Assembly: GCA_030066985.1 (NCBI GenBank)
Contig: JASJAN010000011.1
Location: 23,259-87,258 of the forward strand
DNA length: 64,000 nt
Source: Desulfobacterales bacterium
GTDB taxonomy: Bacteria > Desulfobacterota > Desulfobacteria > Desulfobacterales > JAHEIW01
Reading direction: 5' to 3'
Shown here piece after piece: positions 36,329 to 45,894 of the stretch. Every line of letters starts with the position of its first letter. The stretch's first letter is position 1. A program made the position numbers and the translations under genes. The notes beneath the pieces are model-generated. The model had not been told where the DNA came from, did not search any database, and saw nothing but the letters and a program-made list of their open reading frames with translations.

Positions 36329-37286
36329 GAATACCGAAATTTTGAAAAAGGCTTTGTTGCGAACCAAACAGGAAGTGGCCAAGGTGATCATCGGCTATGA
36401 CCATGTGGTTGATCTGGCATTAATTGCCATTTTTACCGGTACCCACGCACTGATTGAAGGCGTGCCGGGCATTGCCAAAACACTGCTGGTCAGAACCCTT
36501 GCGCATGTGATGCGCTCCGATTTTGCGCGGATTCAATTTACACCCGATCTGATGCCAACCGATATTACCGGAACGCAAGTATTTAATCTGCAGACCAATG
36601 AATTTACGTTGGTTAAAGGCCCGGTATTTTGCACTTTCCTGCTGGCCGATGAAATCAACCGAGCGCCTGCCAAAACCCAATCGGCTCTGCTGCAGGCCAT
36701 GCAAGAGCGCACAGTCACCATCGACCGCGACACGCATTCGTTATCGCCAAATTTCACGGTATTTGCCACTCAAAATCCGATTGAATATGAAGGCACTTAT
36801 CCGTTGCCCGAGGCGCAGAAAGATCGGTTTATGCTTAAGATTAACATGGACCCGCCGAGCAAAGCGGATGAACTCGTTTTGGCTCAGCGTATGCTGGGAA
36901 AGGATGCACCCGAAGACACGCTGGCCAGCGGGGCAGTTCAGCAGATCATAACGGAAGAACTCATCGGCAAGCTGCGGGCGGCGATGGCTGGAATTCTGGT
37001 GCAGGAAGACCTGGTTGCTTATGTCGTCGACATCGTCCGTAAATCACGTTCGCATCAAAGCATTCTTGTCGGTGCCGGGCCGCGGGCCACGCAGGCGCTT
37101 TTACTTTCCAGTCGTGCGTTTGCGGCCATAAGCGGCCGTGATTTTGTGACACCTGATGATATCAAGCAGATGGCCTTTCCGGTTCTGGAACATCGCCTGA
37201 TTCTGCGCCCCGAATATGAAATTGAAGGGCTAACGGTCAAAGAAGTGATTGAGAATATTTTAAAAGAAATTGCGGTACCGCGGTAG
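36321..37286 (+). CDS. MoxR-family AAA+ ATPase
   Basis: 321 residues. Walker A GVPGIAKT, Walker B LLADEINRA, sensor 1 ATQNP with IEYEGTYPLPEAQKDRF, the AAA lid 'ILRPEYEIEG' region at the end. MoxR ATPases act as chaperone-like remodellers, usually with DUF58 or VWA partners encoded alongside. Here a DUF58 gene follows after 218 bases and DUF4129/DUF4350 genes precede. ATG 36321 has AAAGGAAG before it and overlaps the previous stop; a frame open from 36264 is not used. Confidence 0.93.
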   Translation: MNENTEILKKALLRTKQEVAKVIIGYDHVVDLALIAIFTGTHALIEGVPGIAKTLLVRTLAHVMRSDFARIQFTPDLMPTDITGTQVFNLQTNEFTLVKGPVFCTFLLADEINRAPAKTQSALLQAMQERTVTIDRDTHSLSPNFTVFATQNPIEYEGTYPLPEAQKDRFMLKINMDPPSKADELVLAQRMLGKDAPEDTLASGAVQQIITEELIGKLRAAMAGILVQEDLVAYVVDIVRKSRSHQSILVGAGPRATQALLLSSRAFAAISGRDFVTPDDIKQMAFPVLEHRLILRPEYEIEGLTVKEVIENILKEIAVPR

Positions 37287-37308
37287 CAACAGCGCTGCTG
37301 CGCGATGC

Positions 37309-37440
37309 TGGCTGCTTGCGTCTGGCCTCTGGCTTCTGGCATGACTGGGTGTCAGGTGTCAGGTTTCGGGTTTCAGAAAAATGAGGCCATGCGCAATCTG
37401 CTAATTATCATCAGGTTGGTAATCCTGACACCTGAAATCT
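37309..37440. repeat. seven-base tandem units with inverted copy between MoxR and DUF58 genes
   Basis: CTGGCCT/CTGGCTT/CTGGCAT (37322-37342), then GGTGTCA GGTGTCA GGTTTCG GGTTTCA (37349-37376), with CCTGACACCTGAAATC at 37425-37440 as the inverted partner. It splits an otherwise tightly packed gene cluster. Confidence 0.75.
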
Positions 37441-37504
37441 TGATGAAAAAATTGACTTCGTTGTGCACGGATAAGAAAGATAGTTTAACTTCAATATTGA
37501 ATAA

Positions 37505-38875
37505 ATGAAGATTGTACCCACATACCGGCTAATTCTGATGGTGGGGTTGATTTTGTTGCCCTGCACTTTGCTGGTCGCTTTACTGGCGCCGATGCGAAAC
37601 CCAACCATTCTGGTGACGGTTGGCCTTATCGCAGGGGTTGTTGCAGACGCTTATCGCTCCAAGGACCGATTGCAAGGGATTCAGGTTATGTTGCCGGAAG
37701 TCGTTCGAATTTCAAGAGGCCGCGAGGGCAATTTTAACCTCCATATCGAAAATGGGAACTCGACGATCAGGCGTATACGACTGGGCTTGTCTTTCCCGGA
37801 AGAAATCGACACCCCTACAGTCGAGCTGGCTGTCGAGTTGCCGTCGGATACCCAAACCTCAGTTATCGCTTGGTCTTTGACGGGTCTAAAGCAAGGACGC
37901 TTTCTGATGGATCGGTGTTATCTGGAAACGGTGTCGCCCTGGGGGTTGTGGGCTGTGCGATCGGCAGTTGCAGCCCGTATGGAGATTCGGGTGTATCCCA
38001 GCCTGTTTGATGAACATAAAAATTTAAGTGGACTTTTTTTGAATAGGGGCCTGGGAATTCATGCCCAACGACAGGTCGGAAAGGGCCGGGATTTCGAACA
38101 GCTTAGAGAATACGTTCCCGGTGACAGTTTTGAAGATATCCACTGGAAGACAACCGCCAAGCGTGGCATACCGATTACCAAAGTCTATCAGATCGAAAGA
38201 ACCCAGCAAATATATGTGATCATTGATGCATCGCGCTTAAGCGCTCGATCTTCAGCGACAAAGAAGTTGGCAAGCAACAGAGAAGATCGTAACACTGCCA
38301 ACGATATGGTCCCCATACTGCAGCGTTTTATTACAGCGGCCCTCATTATGGCATTGGCTGCAGAGCGACAAGGCGATTTGTTCGGCCTTTTGACCTTTGA
38401 CGACAAGGTGCGCTCTTTTTTAAAGGCCAAAATGGGTAAATCCCATTTCAATGTCTGTCGGGATTCACTCTATATGCTGCAGCCGCAAAATGTATCCCCT
38501 GATTTTGCTGAGCTGTTTACCTTTATCGGCACCAAAATTCGTCGCCGCGCCCTGATGGTTTTTCTCACTCATCTGGATGATCCGATCCTGGCAGACAGTT
38601 TTACACGTCACATCGATATCATTGCCAGACATCATGTGGTCCTGGTCAATATGATCAAACCATTGACCGCCAAGCCGCTGTTTACTTCGGAATCCGTTTC
38701 ATCGGTCAACGATATTTATACCGACCTGGGTGGACATATGCTCTGGCGGCGGCTGCGCGAAACCCAAAAGATTTTGCAAAAACGTGGTGTCGGTTTTGCA
38801 ATGCTTGAAAATGAAAACCTATGTACGGATTTAGTGGGGCAGTATTTGTCATTGAAAAGAAGACAAGTTCTTTAG
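37505..38875 (+). CDS. DUF58 protein
   Basis: 456 residues. Two hydrophobic N-terminal segments (about 10-50), a beta-rich region, and then the DUF58 signature around 195-225 (GRDFEQLREYVPGDSFEDIHWKTTAKRG) followed by a VWA-like domain (YVIIDASRLS, with the first DxS, and LMVFLTHLDD). DUF58 proteins are the usual partners of MoxR ATPases. The VWA part has a 20-residue polar insertion after the first strand. ATG 37505 lacks a clear ribosome site. Confidence 0.9.
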   Translation: MKIVPTYRLILMVGLILLPCTLLVALLAPMRNPTILVTVGLIAGVVADAYRSKDRLQGIQVMLPEVVRISRGREGNFNLHIENGNSTIRRIRLGLSFPEEIDTPTVELAVELPSDTQTSVIAWSLTGLKQGRFLMDRCYLETVSPWGLWAVRSAVAARMEIRVYPSLFDEHKNLSGLFLNRGLGIHAQRQVGKGRDFEQLREYVPGDSFEDIHWKTTAKRGIPITKVYQIERTQQIYVIIDASRLSARSSATKKLASNREDRNTANDMVPILQRFITAALIMALAAERQGDLFGLLTFDDKVRSFLKAKMGKSHFNVCRDSLYMLQPQNVSPDFAELFTFIGTKIRRRALMVFLTHLDDPILADSFTRHIDIIARHHVVLVNMIKPLTAKPLFTSESVSSVNDIYTDLGGHMLWRRLRETQKILQKRGVGFAMLENENLCTDLVGQYLSLKRRQVL

Positions 38876-38998
38876 AAAGTGACTAAAGTGAGAAGTAATC
38901 TAAAGTGGCTAAAGTTAATGTATTCTATCTGTTTCTATAAAAGATGGCGGAAAGTGACACCGCAACGTTAGGCACTTTTAATTTTAGTGCACTTTAGG
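38876..38998. repeat. CTAAAGTG short-period inverted repeat
   Basis: GTGACTAAAGTGAGAAGTAATCTAAAGTGGCTAAAG-type units (38879-38915) face GGCACTTTTAATTTTAGTGCACTTTAG (38970-38996). The same unit occurs in the gap at 56524-56640. Confidence 0.7.
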
Positions 38999-39009
38999 CA
39001 ATTTAAAAT

Positions 39010-40014
39010 ATGATTATCGATTTGCAAAAATTCATCACCGAAGAGCAGCTCTATTGGACCGAGCTGGAATCCGTGCTGGATCGGTTGGAAAGAAAACCGG
39101 AAGAAAAGTTAAAGCTGGGTGCGCTAGAACGATTTCATTATTTGTATCAGCGTGCGTCAGCCGATCTGGCTAAAATTTCAACTTTTTCAGCCGAACCCAA
39201 CACCCGTCAATATCTTGAATCGCTGGTCGGTCGGGCCTTTGGCGAGATCCATGAAACCCGCGAAAAACCCCATCGCTTGCGACCTTTACATTGGTTCTTT
39301 AACACCTTTCCACAAACGTTTCGCAAGCATTTGCGCGCTTTTTGGATCAGCTTGATAGCCATGTTGGTGGGGGCGGCCTTTGGCGGATTTGCCGTTATGG
39401 TGGATTCGAACACCAAACAAATCCTGCTGCCGTTTTCACATCTTCAGGGCGATCCTTCCGAGCGCGTCAAAAATGAAGAAAGCGTCGAAGCCGATCGACT
39501 CAAGGGGGCCAAGAGTTCTTTTTCCTCCTTTTTAATGACCCACAATACCAAGGTCGCCATTTTTACTCTCGCTCTGGGAACGACCTGGGGAATTGGCACT
39601 CTGATAATGCTGTTCTACAACGGGGTCATCTTGGGGGCTGTTGCCATCGATTACGTGCTGGCCGGGGAGTCTGCTTTTCTGCTCGGCTGGTTGCTGCCGC
39701 ATGGCGCCATTGAAATTCCGGCTATATTACTTGCCGGGCAGGCCGGCATCGTCCTGGCCAGCGCACTCATCGGGTGGGGAAAACCCATATCTTTGCGCAT
39801 GCGACTGCGCCAAATATCACCCGATCTGGTTACGCTTATCTGCGGTGTGGCGCTGATGCTGGTTTGGGCGGGAATTATTGAAGCCTTTTTTTCGCAGTAC
39901 CACGAACCGGTTTTGTCCTATACCTTCAAAATAGCTTTTGGATGTATTGAGTTGCTGATATTGGTCTTTTTTTTAGGCAGAGCCGGTCGAAAGAAAGAAA
40001 TTGTAAATACCTAA
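39010..40014 (+). CDS. SpoIIM-like (stage II sporulation M family) membrane protein
   Basis: 334 residues. A cytoplasmic helical N-terminus (1-110) precedes about five membrane helices (113-135, 175-200, 205-245, 265-290, 300-320). The stretch HNTKVAIFTLALGTTWGIGTLIMLFYNGVILGAV and LPHGAIEIPAILLAGQAG is the SpoIIM/DUF95 signature. In Bacillus SpoIIM acts in septal peptidoglycan removal during sporulation; this organism shows no sporulation genes here, so the function is likely different. It is commonly found beside RDD genes, as here. Confidence 0.88.
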   Translation: MIIDLQKFITEEQLYWTELESVLDRLERKPEEKLKLGALERFHYLYQRASADLAKISTFSAEPNTRQYLESLVGRAFGEIHETREKPHRLRPLHWFFNTFPQTFRKHLRAFWISLIAMLVGAAFGGFAVMVDSNTKQILLPFSHLQGDPSERVKNEESVEADRLKGAKSSFSSFLMTHNTKVAIFTLALGTTWGIGTLIMLFYNGVILGAVAIDYVLAGESAFLLGWLLPHGAIEIPAILLAGQAGIVLASALIGWGKPISLRMRLRQISPDLVTLICGVALMLVWAGIIEAFFSQYHEPVLSYTFKIAFGCIELLILVFFLGRAGRKKEIVNT

Positions 40015-40100
40015 AATTTATTATGGAATCTTTAAAAATTACTTGTCTCTTAAATTTAAGCTCATTTATTAGGTATGACATACTGTTTTAGCAAACACCA

Positions 40101-40868
40101 ATGACGGATAGAATAAACACACTCATCATTAAGACACCAGAAGGCGTTGAATTTTCATTACGTCTTGCAGGACCGGTAACGCGTTTTTTAGCCTGGTCGA
40201 TTGATCTGGGGACCATCATTGCCATTATGTCCATTCTCAATGTCCTCTTTACGATCATAGGCGTTATCAACCGTGATCTTGCCGTGGCCGCCAATTTTAT
40301 TGGCTTTTTTGTGATTACAATTGGCTACGGAATATTTATGGAATGGTACTGGCAAGGTCAAACATTGGGAAAAAAGCTTTTACGTCTCAGAGTGATGGAC
40401 GCGCAGGGGCTGCGACTGCAATTCAGTCAGGTGGTGATTCGCAATTTGCTCAGATTCGTCGATAGCTTGCCGGCGCTGTATTTGGTTGGCGGTTTGGTAT
40501 GTCTGTTTAACCAGCGGGCCCAACGTTTGGGTGATTTTGCGGCCAATACGATTGTTACCTGGAACCCGCGGATTTCAGAGCCGGATTTAAATCAGCTTTT
40601 AGAAGGCAAATACAATTCCTTCCATGAATATCCCCATTTGGAAGCCCGTTTGCGGCAACATGTCACGCCGCAAGAAGCGCAGATTGCCGTTCAGTCGATT
40701 ATGCGGCGGGACACGCTTGATCCGCAGGAGCGCATAGCACTTTTCCGAGAACTCAGTGATTATTTTAAAACCCTGATCACTTTTCCGCAAGAAGCCACCG
40801 ATGGCATATCCGATGAACGATACGTGCGCAATGTTGTCGAGGCGGTCTTCCGAACCAAAGCATCCTAA
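40101..40868 (+). CDS. RDD-family membrane protein
   Basis: 255 residues. The RDD domain occupies about 15-160: GPVTRFLAWSIDLGTIIAIMSIL, then GQTLGKKLLRLRVMDAQG, and the closing QRAQRLGDFAANTIV. Membrane helices about 22-45, 55-80 and 115-140. A cytoplasmic C-terminal tail of about 95 residues rich in charged helices follows. Start ATG 40101 has no clear ribosome site. It is 86 bases after the SpoIIM-like gene and ends the cluster. Confidence 0.88.
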   Translation: MTDRINTLIIKTPEGVEFSLRLAGPVTRFLAWSIDLGTIIAIMSILNVLFTIIGVINRDLAVAANFIGFFVITIGYGIFMEWYWQGQTLGKKLLRLRVMDAQGLRLQFSQVVIRNLLRFVDSLPALYLVGGLVCLFNQRAQRLGDFAANTIVTWNPRISEPDLNQLLEGKYNSFHEYPHLEARLRQHVTPQEAQIAVQSIMRRDTLDPQERIALFRELSDYFKTLITFPQEATDGISDERYVRNVVEAVFRTKAS

Positions 40869-40920
40869 GCGGCTTTTTTTCATATCCATTTTACAATTTC
40901 TTTGCTCATCAAAATCAAAC

Positions 40921-40958
40921 TTGACAGATATAGTTTTATTCTTTTATTGAAAACTATA
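40921..40958 (+). promoter_or_regulatory. promoter with overlapping inverted repeat upstream of the interrupted secreted-protein gene
   Basis: TTGACA (40921-40926) and TATTGA (40945-40950) lie 18 bases apart. TATAGTTTT (40929-40937) and AAAACTATA (40950-40958) form a perfect inverted repeat spanning the spacer and -10, as expected of an operator. The leader to the ATG at 41097 would be about 140 bases. Confidence 0.5.
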
Positions 40959-41096
40959 CGGGTTTGCCCCCTTTTAGAGCGCTTGGATTTTCGCTACCTT
41001 TTCTTAATCTCCCTGTCTTTTTTCGGTGGTCTCTACAACCGTCATTGCATCAAGATCTTTCCTTTAATTTCCTCAAAAACAGAAAGGAGCAAAATT

Positions 41097-42017
41097 ATGA
41101 CCCGTAAACTGTTATCTATTACGTTGTGGTTCGCTTTGATCGCATTGGCCGTACCGGCCAGTGCTGCTTTAATTACCGTCATCCACGGCCTGCCCGCCCT
41201 TCCTGGCGCAGTTCCCTCCAGCAATCCGGTGGACGTCGCTATCGACGGGAAATGCGAGTACATCTACCAGCCCTATGGCGCCAAAATGGGCCCAAGGCAC
41301 ATCGAGGCCGGACAGCACACCATCATCTTTTATGAATCCATACCCGATGAACCTTGTCAAGGCACAGTATTGGCGGCAAGACAGGGATTTCTGAGCGACT
41401 CAGCCCAGATCGACGTGACCCTCGGCCTCAATGCCCAAGATCAGGTTTCGATCATGACCTTTGATAATACAGCTGCTTTGGATGCCATTGAGAATGGGTT
41501 TGAGACAGCGGTTTAATTTCGCAACCTAGCGGCAGGGCCCACACTGGGTGCGGTCCTAAAGAAAGGAAATGAAACGGTCGCATCCGCTGGCGTCCAACCC
41601 GGATTCAGTGCTGGCCCTTATGCAACCACCGCCGGTGAGCACACGCTGCGGGTTCAAAATGGACCCGATATTCTCGACCAGGACAATGACACCGTGCAAG
41701 ATGATCGTGCCTACTGGATCTATATAACCGGTTCGGTCTTCAAAAAAACCGTCAATCTCCTTTCGATCGAGAGTATTCCGGGCGAACTCATCGAGGGTCA
41801 AGAACCGCCTCCGGCGGCATTTTCTACCTGCTGTGCGTTTGGCGTCGCCATCCAAGTGTCGCAGAATCAATGTAACACGTTGGATGGCACGTATCTCGGT
41901 GATGTTGATCCCTCTAAAAATCCATGCCAAGGGACACCATTCTTCTCCTTTGGGGCGCAATCCTTAAATGAGGCCCCACACCGAGAGACACTTTTAGAGC
42001 AATATACCGGCTTTTAA
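41097..42017 (+). pseudogene. secreted DUF4397-like protein gene interrupted by one in-frame TAA
   Basis: A signal peptide (MTRKLL..., cleavage after about ASA) leads into an Ig-like domain beginning ITVIHGLPALPG, up to ENGFETAV and a TAA at 41514-41516. The same frame then continues without any stop from FRNLAAGPTLGAVL through a second similar domain and a cysteine-containing C-terminus to TAA at 42015-42017. Together they give about 305 residues of the two-repeat DUF4397 type. AGAAAGGAG precedes the ATG; no start with a ribosome site is seen just after the TAA. Most likely a recent nonsense mutation or a base-call error; read-through cannot be excluded. If real, the first half alone could still be secreted. 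Confidence 0.75.
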
Positions 42018-42305
42018 ACTTTAGGCACTAAAAATAGGCAGAATCGTACATAATGGTTTTGCCTATTTATTTTCAAATTAAAAATTTGCTTGAACCACAG
42101 TTCTCCTATCCTTTTTAAAACCCGATGGTTCTCCTCTTCTCACAGCTTCAATATGCTTCAAAACGGCATAAAGGTCTGTTTAGCATACGGTCTTTTTACT
42201 TCTTCAGTGGAAAATCTTGCATTTTCGCGCAATAAGCCCTAAATGTAATCGATTAGCATTGTTGCGTAACAAACACAAAAAAACATTATTCAAATAAAAT
42301 TTACC
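42018..42305. other. 288-base gap with a weak hairpin
   Basis: AATAGGCA at 42031-42038 can pair with TGCCTATT at 42059-42066, a possible transcript end for the interrupted gene. The rest is AT-rich; no promoter for der was recognised. Confidence 0.35.
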
Positions 42306-43664
42306 ATGAAACCCATTGTTGCCATCGTCGGCCGTCCCAATGTCGGCAAATCCACTTTTTTCAATCGGGTCACACGCACCCAGGATGCCCTGGTGGATGA
42401 TTTCCCGGGTGTCACCCGTGACCGGCATTACGGTGATGCCGTCTGGGACGATATTGCTTTTACCCTGGTGGATACCGGCGGATTCACCGAAGGCGATGAA
42501 TTTGCCGATGAAATTCGATTTCAAGTCCATCAAGCCCTTGCAGATGCCGATATCATCGTTTTGCTGCTGGACGGCAAAGAGGGGATCTCGCCCTTTGACC
42601 GCGATATTGTCAAACTGCTGCGCGTCACATCCAAACCGGTTTTCTATGCCATTAACAAAATCGATGGCGCCGAATGCGAAACGCATGTATCTGAATTTTA
42701 CAGCCTGGGAATTGAATCTCTGTATCCCATATCGGCAGAGCACCGCTACGGGATGGTGGATTTTTTGGATGCCCTGGTGGAAAGGGTTGCCGCGGTAGCT
42801 CAGCACAGTGAGTTGCAGGCGCTTGAAGGGAGCATCGGTGTGGCGGTGGTCGGCCGTCCCAATGTCGGCAAATCCTCTCTGATTAATCGGATTTTGGGAC
42901 AGGAACGACTGCTGGTCAGCGACCGGCCGGGCACGACCCGGGATGCCATTGATACAGTCTGCCAGGTGGCGGGTAAATCGTATTTGCTGATCGATACGGC
43001 CGGTATACGTCGCAAGGGCAAAGTCACCCGTAAAATTGAAAAGTTTTCGATTATCAAAGCGTTGCGAAGTTTGGACCGTTGCGATGTGGCCCTGATTATT
43101 TTGGATAGCAACGAGGGGATCACTGATCAGGATATCAATATTGCCGGATATGCCTATGAGCGCGGATGCGGCTGTATTTTTTTGCTGAATAAATGGGATC
43201 TTGTCGAAAAGGACACCCATACGGCCAAAAAATATCTGGCGGAGCTAAGAATGCGGGCCAAATTTCTGGGTTTTGCGCCAGCCATGACCATATCAGCGTT
43301 GACCGGTCAGCGGGTGACCAAAATCTTTAAGCTGGTGGATGATGTCTATGACCAATATGTGCGGCGAATCGCAACCGGGCAGCTGAACCGCATTCTGGAA
43401 ACTGCCACGGCGCAAAATCCGCCGCCGTTGCATCGCGGCAAACCGCTTAAATTTTATTTTGCCACCCAGGTCAGCACCAGACCGCCCACAGTGGTTTGCT
43501 TTGTCAATCATCCAAAAGCCGTCCATTTTTCCTATAAACGCTTTTTAATCAATCAGATCCGGGAGCACGCCGCGCTGGACCAAACGCCCATTCGACTGTT
43601 GCTGAGACCGCGCCAACAACGCACAAAAAAAAGGCGAAAGAGGAAAAAATCCGCTAACAAATAA
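42306..43664 (+). CDS. der: ribosome-assembly GTPase Der (EngA)
   Basis: Essential GTPase for 50S subunit maturation. 452 residues, with two tandem G domains. G1 loops GRPNVGKST (residues 9-17) and [10 protein letters not shown]3 DTGG and DTAG, G4 NKID and NKWD are all intact. A KH-like domain follows (about 350-440), and the tail is very basic ([11 protein letters not shown]). Standard length. The frames read from the opposite strand over this gene are shadows. Confidence 0.96.
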   Translation: MKPIVAIVGRPNVGKSTFFNRVTRTQDALVDDFPGVTRDRHYGDAVWDDIAFTLVDTGGFTEGDEFADEIRFQVHQALADADIIVLLLDGKEGISPFDRDIVKLLRVTSKPVFYAINKIDGAECETHVSEFYSLGIESLYPISAEHRYGMVDFLDALVERVAAVAQHSELQALEGSIGVAVVGRPNVGKSSLINRILGQERLLVSDRPGTTRDAIDTVCQVAGKSYLLIDTAGIRRKGKVTRKIEKFSIIKALRSLDRCDVALIILDSNEGITDQDINIAGYAYERGCGCIFLLNKWDLVEKDTHTAKKYLAELRMRAKFLGFAPAMTISALTGQRVTKIFKLVDDVYDQYVRRIATGQLNRILETATAQNPPPLHRGKPLKFYFATQVSTRPPTVVCFVNHPKAVHFSYKRFLINQIREHAALDQTPIRLLLRPRQQRTKKRRKRKKSANK

Positions 43665-43673
43665 CCAATAACA

Positions 43674-43695
43674 AAAAATACCTACAGGTATTTTT
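43674..43695 (+). terminator. A/T-flanked palindrome ending der and touching the rarA start
   Basis: AAAAATACCT (43674-43683) and AGGTATTTTT (43686-43695) form a perfect inverted repeat with a T-run, as in an intrinsic terminator. It ends two bases before the rarA ATG at 43698 and includes the only AGG that could serve it, so it may also limit rarA translation. Confidence 0.6.
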
Positions 43696-43697
43696 CT

Positions 43698-45068
43698 ATG
43701 GATATCTTTGACTATCATGCCCAAAAAGCGGCGGCAGAGACGATGCCGTTGGCCGAGCGAATGCGGCCGCGCACTATCAATGAATTTGTCGGCCAGAAAG
43801 CCGCGGTGGGTGAGGGGTCGCTGATTCGGCATGCCATCGAAACGGACCATATATTTTCAATGATTCTATGGGGTCCGCCCGGCTGCGGCAAAACAACGCT
43901 GGCTCGAATCATTGCCGGAGAAACCCGCTCGCATTTTGTTCATTTTTCAGCCGTACTCTCCGGTGTCAAAGAAATACGAGCAGTGATTGCGGAAGCACGC
44001 GACCAGCAGAAAATGTATCGCAAGCGTACGATTTTGTTTGTTGATGAAATCCATCGATTTAACAAGGCCCAGCAGGATGCTTTCCTGCACCATGTGGAGA
44101 GCGGCTTGATCACCCTGATCGGCGCCACCACTGAAAACCCATCATTTGAAGTCATTGCGCCCCTGTTGTCGCGCTGTCGGGTGATCACGTTGGATCAACT
44201 CACAAAAGAAGACCTCGGTACCATCATTGAGCATTGTCTGCAAAACCCGCAAAAAGGGCTGGGAAAATTTGAGCTTTCGTTGGATCCCGAAGCGCACGAT
44301 TATATTGTCCGGATTGCTGACGGTGACGGGCGAGTGGCCCTAAACAGCCTGGAAGTAGCCGCTTCGTTGGTGCTGTCCAAGCGGGAATCCGGTCGTTCGA
44401 CATCGGTCAGCACCATCACCTTAAAGGATGTTGAAACTGCCATCCAGCAAAAGGCGCTTGTCTATGATAAAACCGGCGAAGAACACTACAATATTATCTC
44501 CGCCCTTCATAAGAGCCTGAGAGGCAGTGATCCGGACGCCGCTTTGTATTGGCTGGCGCGAATGTTGGCGGCTGGTGAAGATCCGTTTTACATCGCCAGA
44601 CGCATGGTGCGCTTTGCTTCCGAGGATATCGGCAATGCGGATCCCCAGGCCCTTGGCATTACCCTGAGCGCTATGGAAGCCTATAAATTTTTGGGGCACC
44701 CGGAAGGGGAGCTGGCGCTTGCCCAGGCAGCTGTTTATCTGGCGACGGCACCCAAAAGCAATAGCATATATGCCGCATTCGGCAAGGTCGCTGCGGCAGT
44801 AAAAAAAACAGGTTCATTGCCGGTTCCCTTGCATATCCGTAATGCGCCCACCCACTTGATGAAAGATCTGGGATACGGCAAGGATTATAAATATGCGCAT
44901 AATTACCAAAATGCGATCGTGCCCCAGGAATATCTCCCAGAAAAACTCAAGGGGCAACGCTTCTATTTTCCGACCCAAAGAGGATTTGAAAGGAAAATAA
45001 AGGAAAGACTCGATCGCTGGCGTGAGTTACTGCAAAAAGCAAAGGCAAAAAAGGATCAGGGGGGTTAA
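43698..45068 (+). CDS. rarA: replication-associated recombination ATPase RarA (MgsA)
   Basis: AAA+ clamp-loader-like ATPase acting at stalled replication forks. 456 residues. It opens with PLAERMRPRTINEFVGQ, Walker A GPPGCGKTT, Walker B LFVDEIHRFNK, sensor 1 IGATTENPSFE, and the C-terminal tetramerisation part with VRFASEDIGNADPQAL and YKYAHNY. Its last four bases overlap the convergent NRDE gene end. Confidence 0.95.
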   Translation: MDIFDYHAQKAAAETMPLAERMRPRTINEFVGQKAAVGEGSLIRHAIETDHIFSMILWGPPGCGKTTLARIIAGETRSHFVHFSAVLSGVKEIRAVIAEARDQQKMYRKRTILFVDEIHRFNKAQQDAFLHHVESGLITLIGATTENPSFEVIAPLLSRCRVITLDQLTKEDLGTIIEHCLQNPQKGLGKFELSLDPEAHDYIVRIADGDGRVALNSLEVAASLVLSKRESGRSTSVSTITLKDVETAIQQKALVYDKTGEEHYNIISALHKSLRGSDPDAALYWLARMLAAGEDPFYIARRMVRFASEDIGNADPQALGITLSAMEAYKFLGHPEGELALAQAAVYLATAPKSNSIYAAFGKVAAAVKKTGSLPVPLHIRNAPTHLMKDLGYGKDYKYAHNYQNAIVPQEYLPEKLKGQRFYFPTQRGFERKIKERLDRWRELLQKAKAKKDQGG

Positions 45069-45844
45069 TGGTTTACCTTAAAGCGGTATTGGCCTGTCTT
45101 TTCCGTTTTGATTTGATCAGCCGTCCTGATAAACGAGCGCTCCAGCATGGTGATATTTCCTGCTGTGTCAAACAAAACAATCGAAGAGCAACGGGTCCCG
45201 TAATCCGGACTCGTGATGAACATTGGTGATAAGATTCGTTCCCACTCCAACCCCACACCGGTGTCTGGCAATTCAGCATCATCCGGTTGTGATCGATCGG
45301 CAAGGATTCTAAAAATTTTTTTGATATCTATTTCTTCTTCACCATTTAATTGGCCTTCAAGCATGGCTTTGCCCCTTTTAAGCTTAGGCCAGGGGGTGTC
45401 GATCAGATGGTTGCTGATCCCATAGAACCCGGGCTTCAGGTGCTGAACGCCACCAGAGCGATTTGAGGTGTAAAAGAGCCCGTTGGTATCACCGGCGATT
45501 AAATTAAATCCGTTATAGCGATGCCCGATTCCACCAACCTGATTCATATATTGCTGCGGGGGACTGTTGCCGATCAGATAATCACGAATTAGGATACCGC
45601 GCGAAGGCGCATTTTGCTTGATGGTGGCTGGATCTCTGTAGTTGGTGATGGCTGCAATTCGGCCGCTGCGGGTCACACCCAGCCAACTTCCGTTGCCTTT
45701 TAAATCGCGTCCGGCGAGCACATCGGGATAATCGATCCAATAATCCAAGGTTGCGGTCGGCCGGTCGTAAAATTCATCCCGGTTGGCCGCCAGCATCAGC
45801 CAATAATCTGGATGCGTTTGATATGAAAAAAGGATGAGGCACAT
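45065..45844 (-). CDS. NRDE-family protein (TANGO2-like)
   Basis: 259 residues, with the N-terminal MCLILFSY (Cys2, exposed after Met removal, as in Ntn-hydrolase-like folds) and the ANRDEFYDRPT motif that names the family. Function is unclear in bacteria; the eukaryotic homologue TANGO2 is linked to lipid and haem handling. Full length. It is convergent with rarA with a four-base overlap and starts next to the MITE-like element at 45895-46189. Confidence 0.92.
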   Translation of the reverse strand: MCLILFSYQTHPDYWLMLAANRDEFYDRPTATLDYWIDYPDVLAGRDLKGNGSWLGVTRSGRIAAITNYRDPATIKQNAPSRGILIRDYLIGNSPPQQYMNQVGGIGHRYNGFNLIAGDTNGLFYTSNRSGGVQHLKPGFYGISNHLIDTPWPKLKRGKAMLEGQLNGEEEIDIKKIFRILADRSQPDDAELPDTGVGLEWERILSPMFITSPDYGTRCSSIVLFDTAGNITMLERSFIRTADQIKTEKTGQYRFKVNH

Positions 45845-45894
45845 CGGATCAGCGTTGACCTTCGTCTGATAACCATGTTATAAAAAATCTTTTT

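Noticed and set aside
39010..40014. Evidence of sporulation from the SpoIIM-like gene
   Set aside because: SpoIIM-like proteins are widespread in non-sporulating bacteria beside RDD and MoxR genes, and no other sporulation gene is in the window.
42204..43220. 338-codon open frame on the minus strand over der
   Set aside because: It lies entirely antisense to the unmistakable Der GTPase and has no ribosome site; its length follows from der's codon usage.
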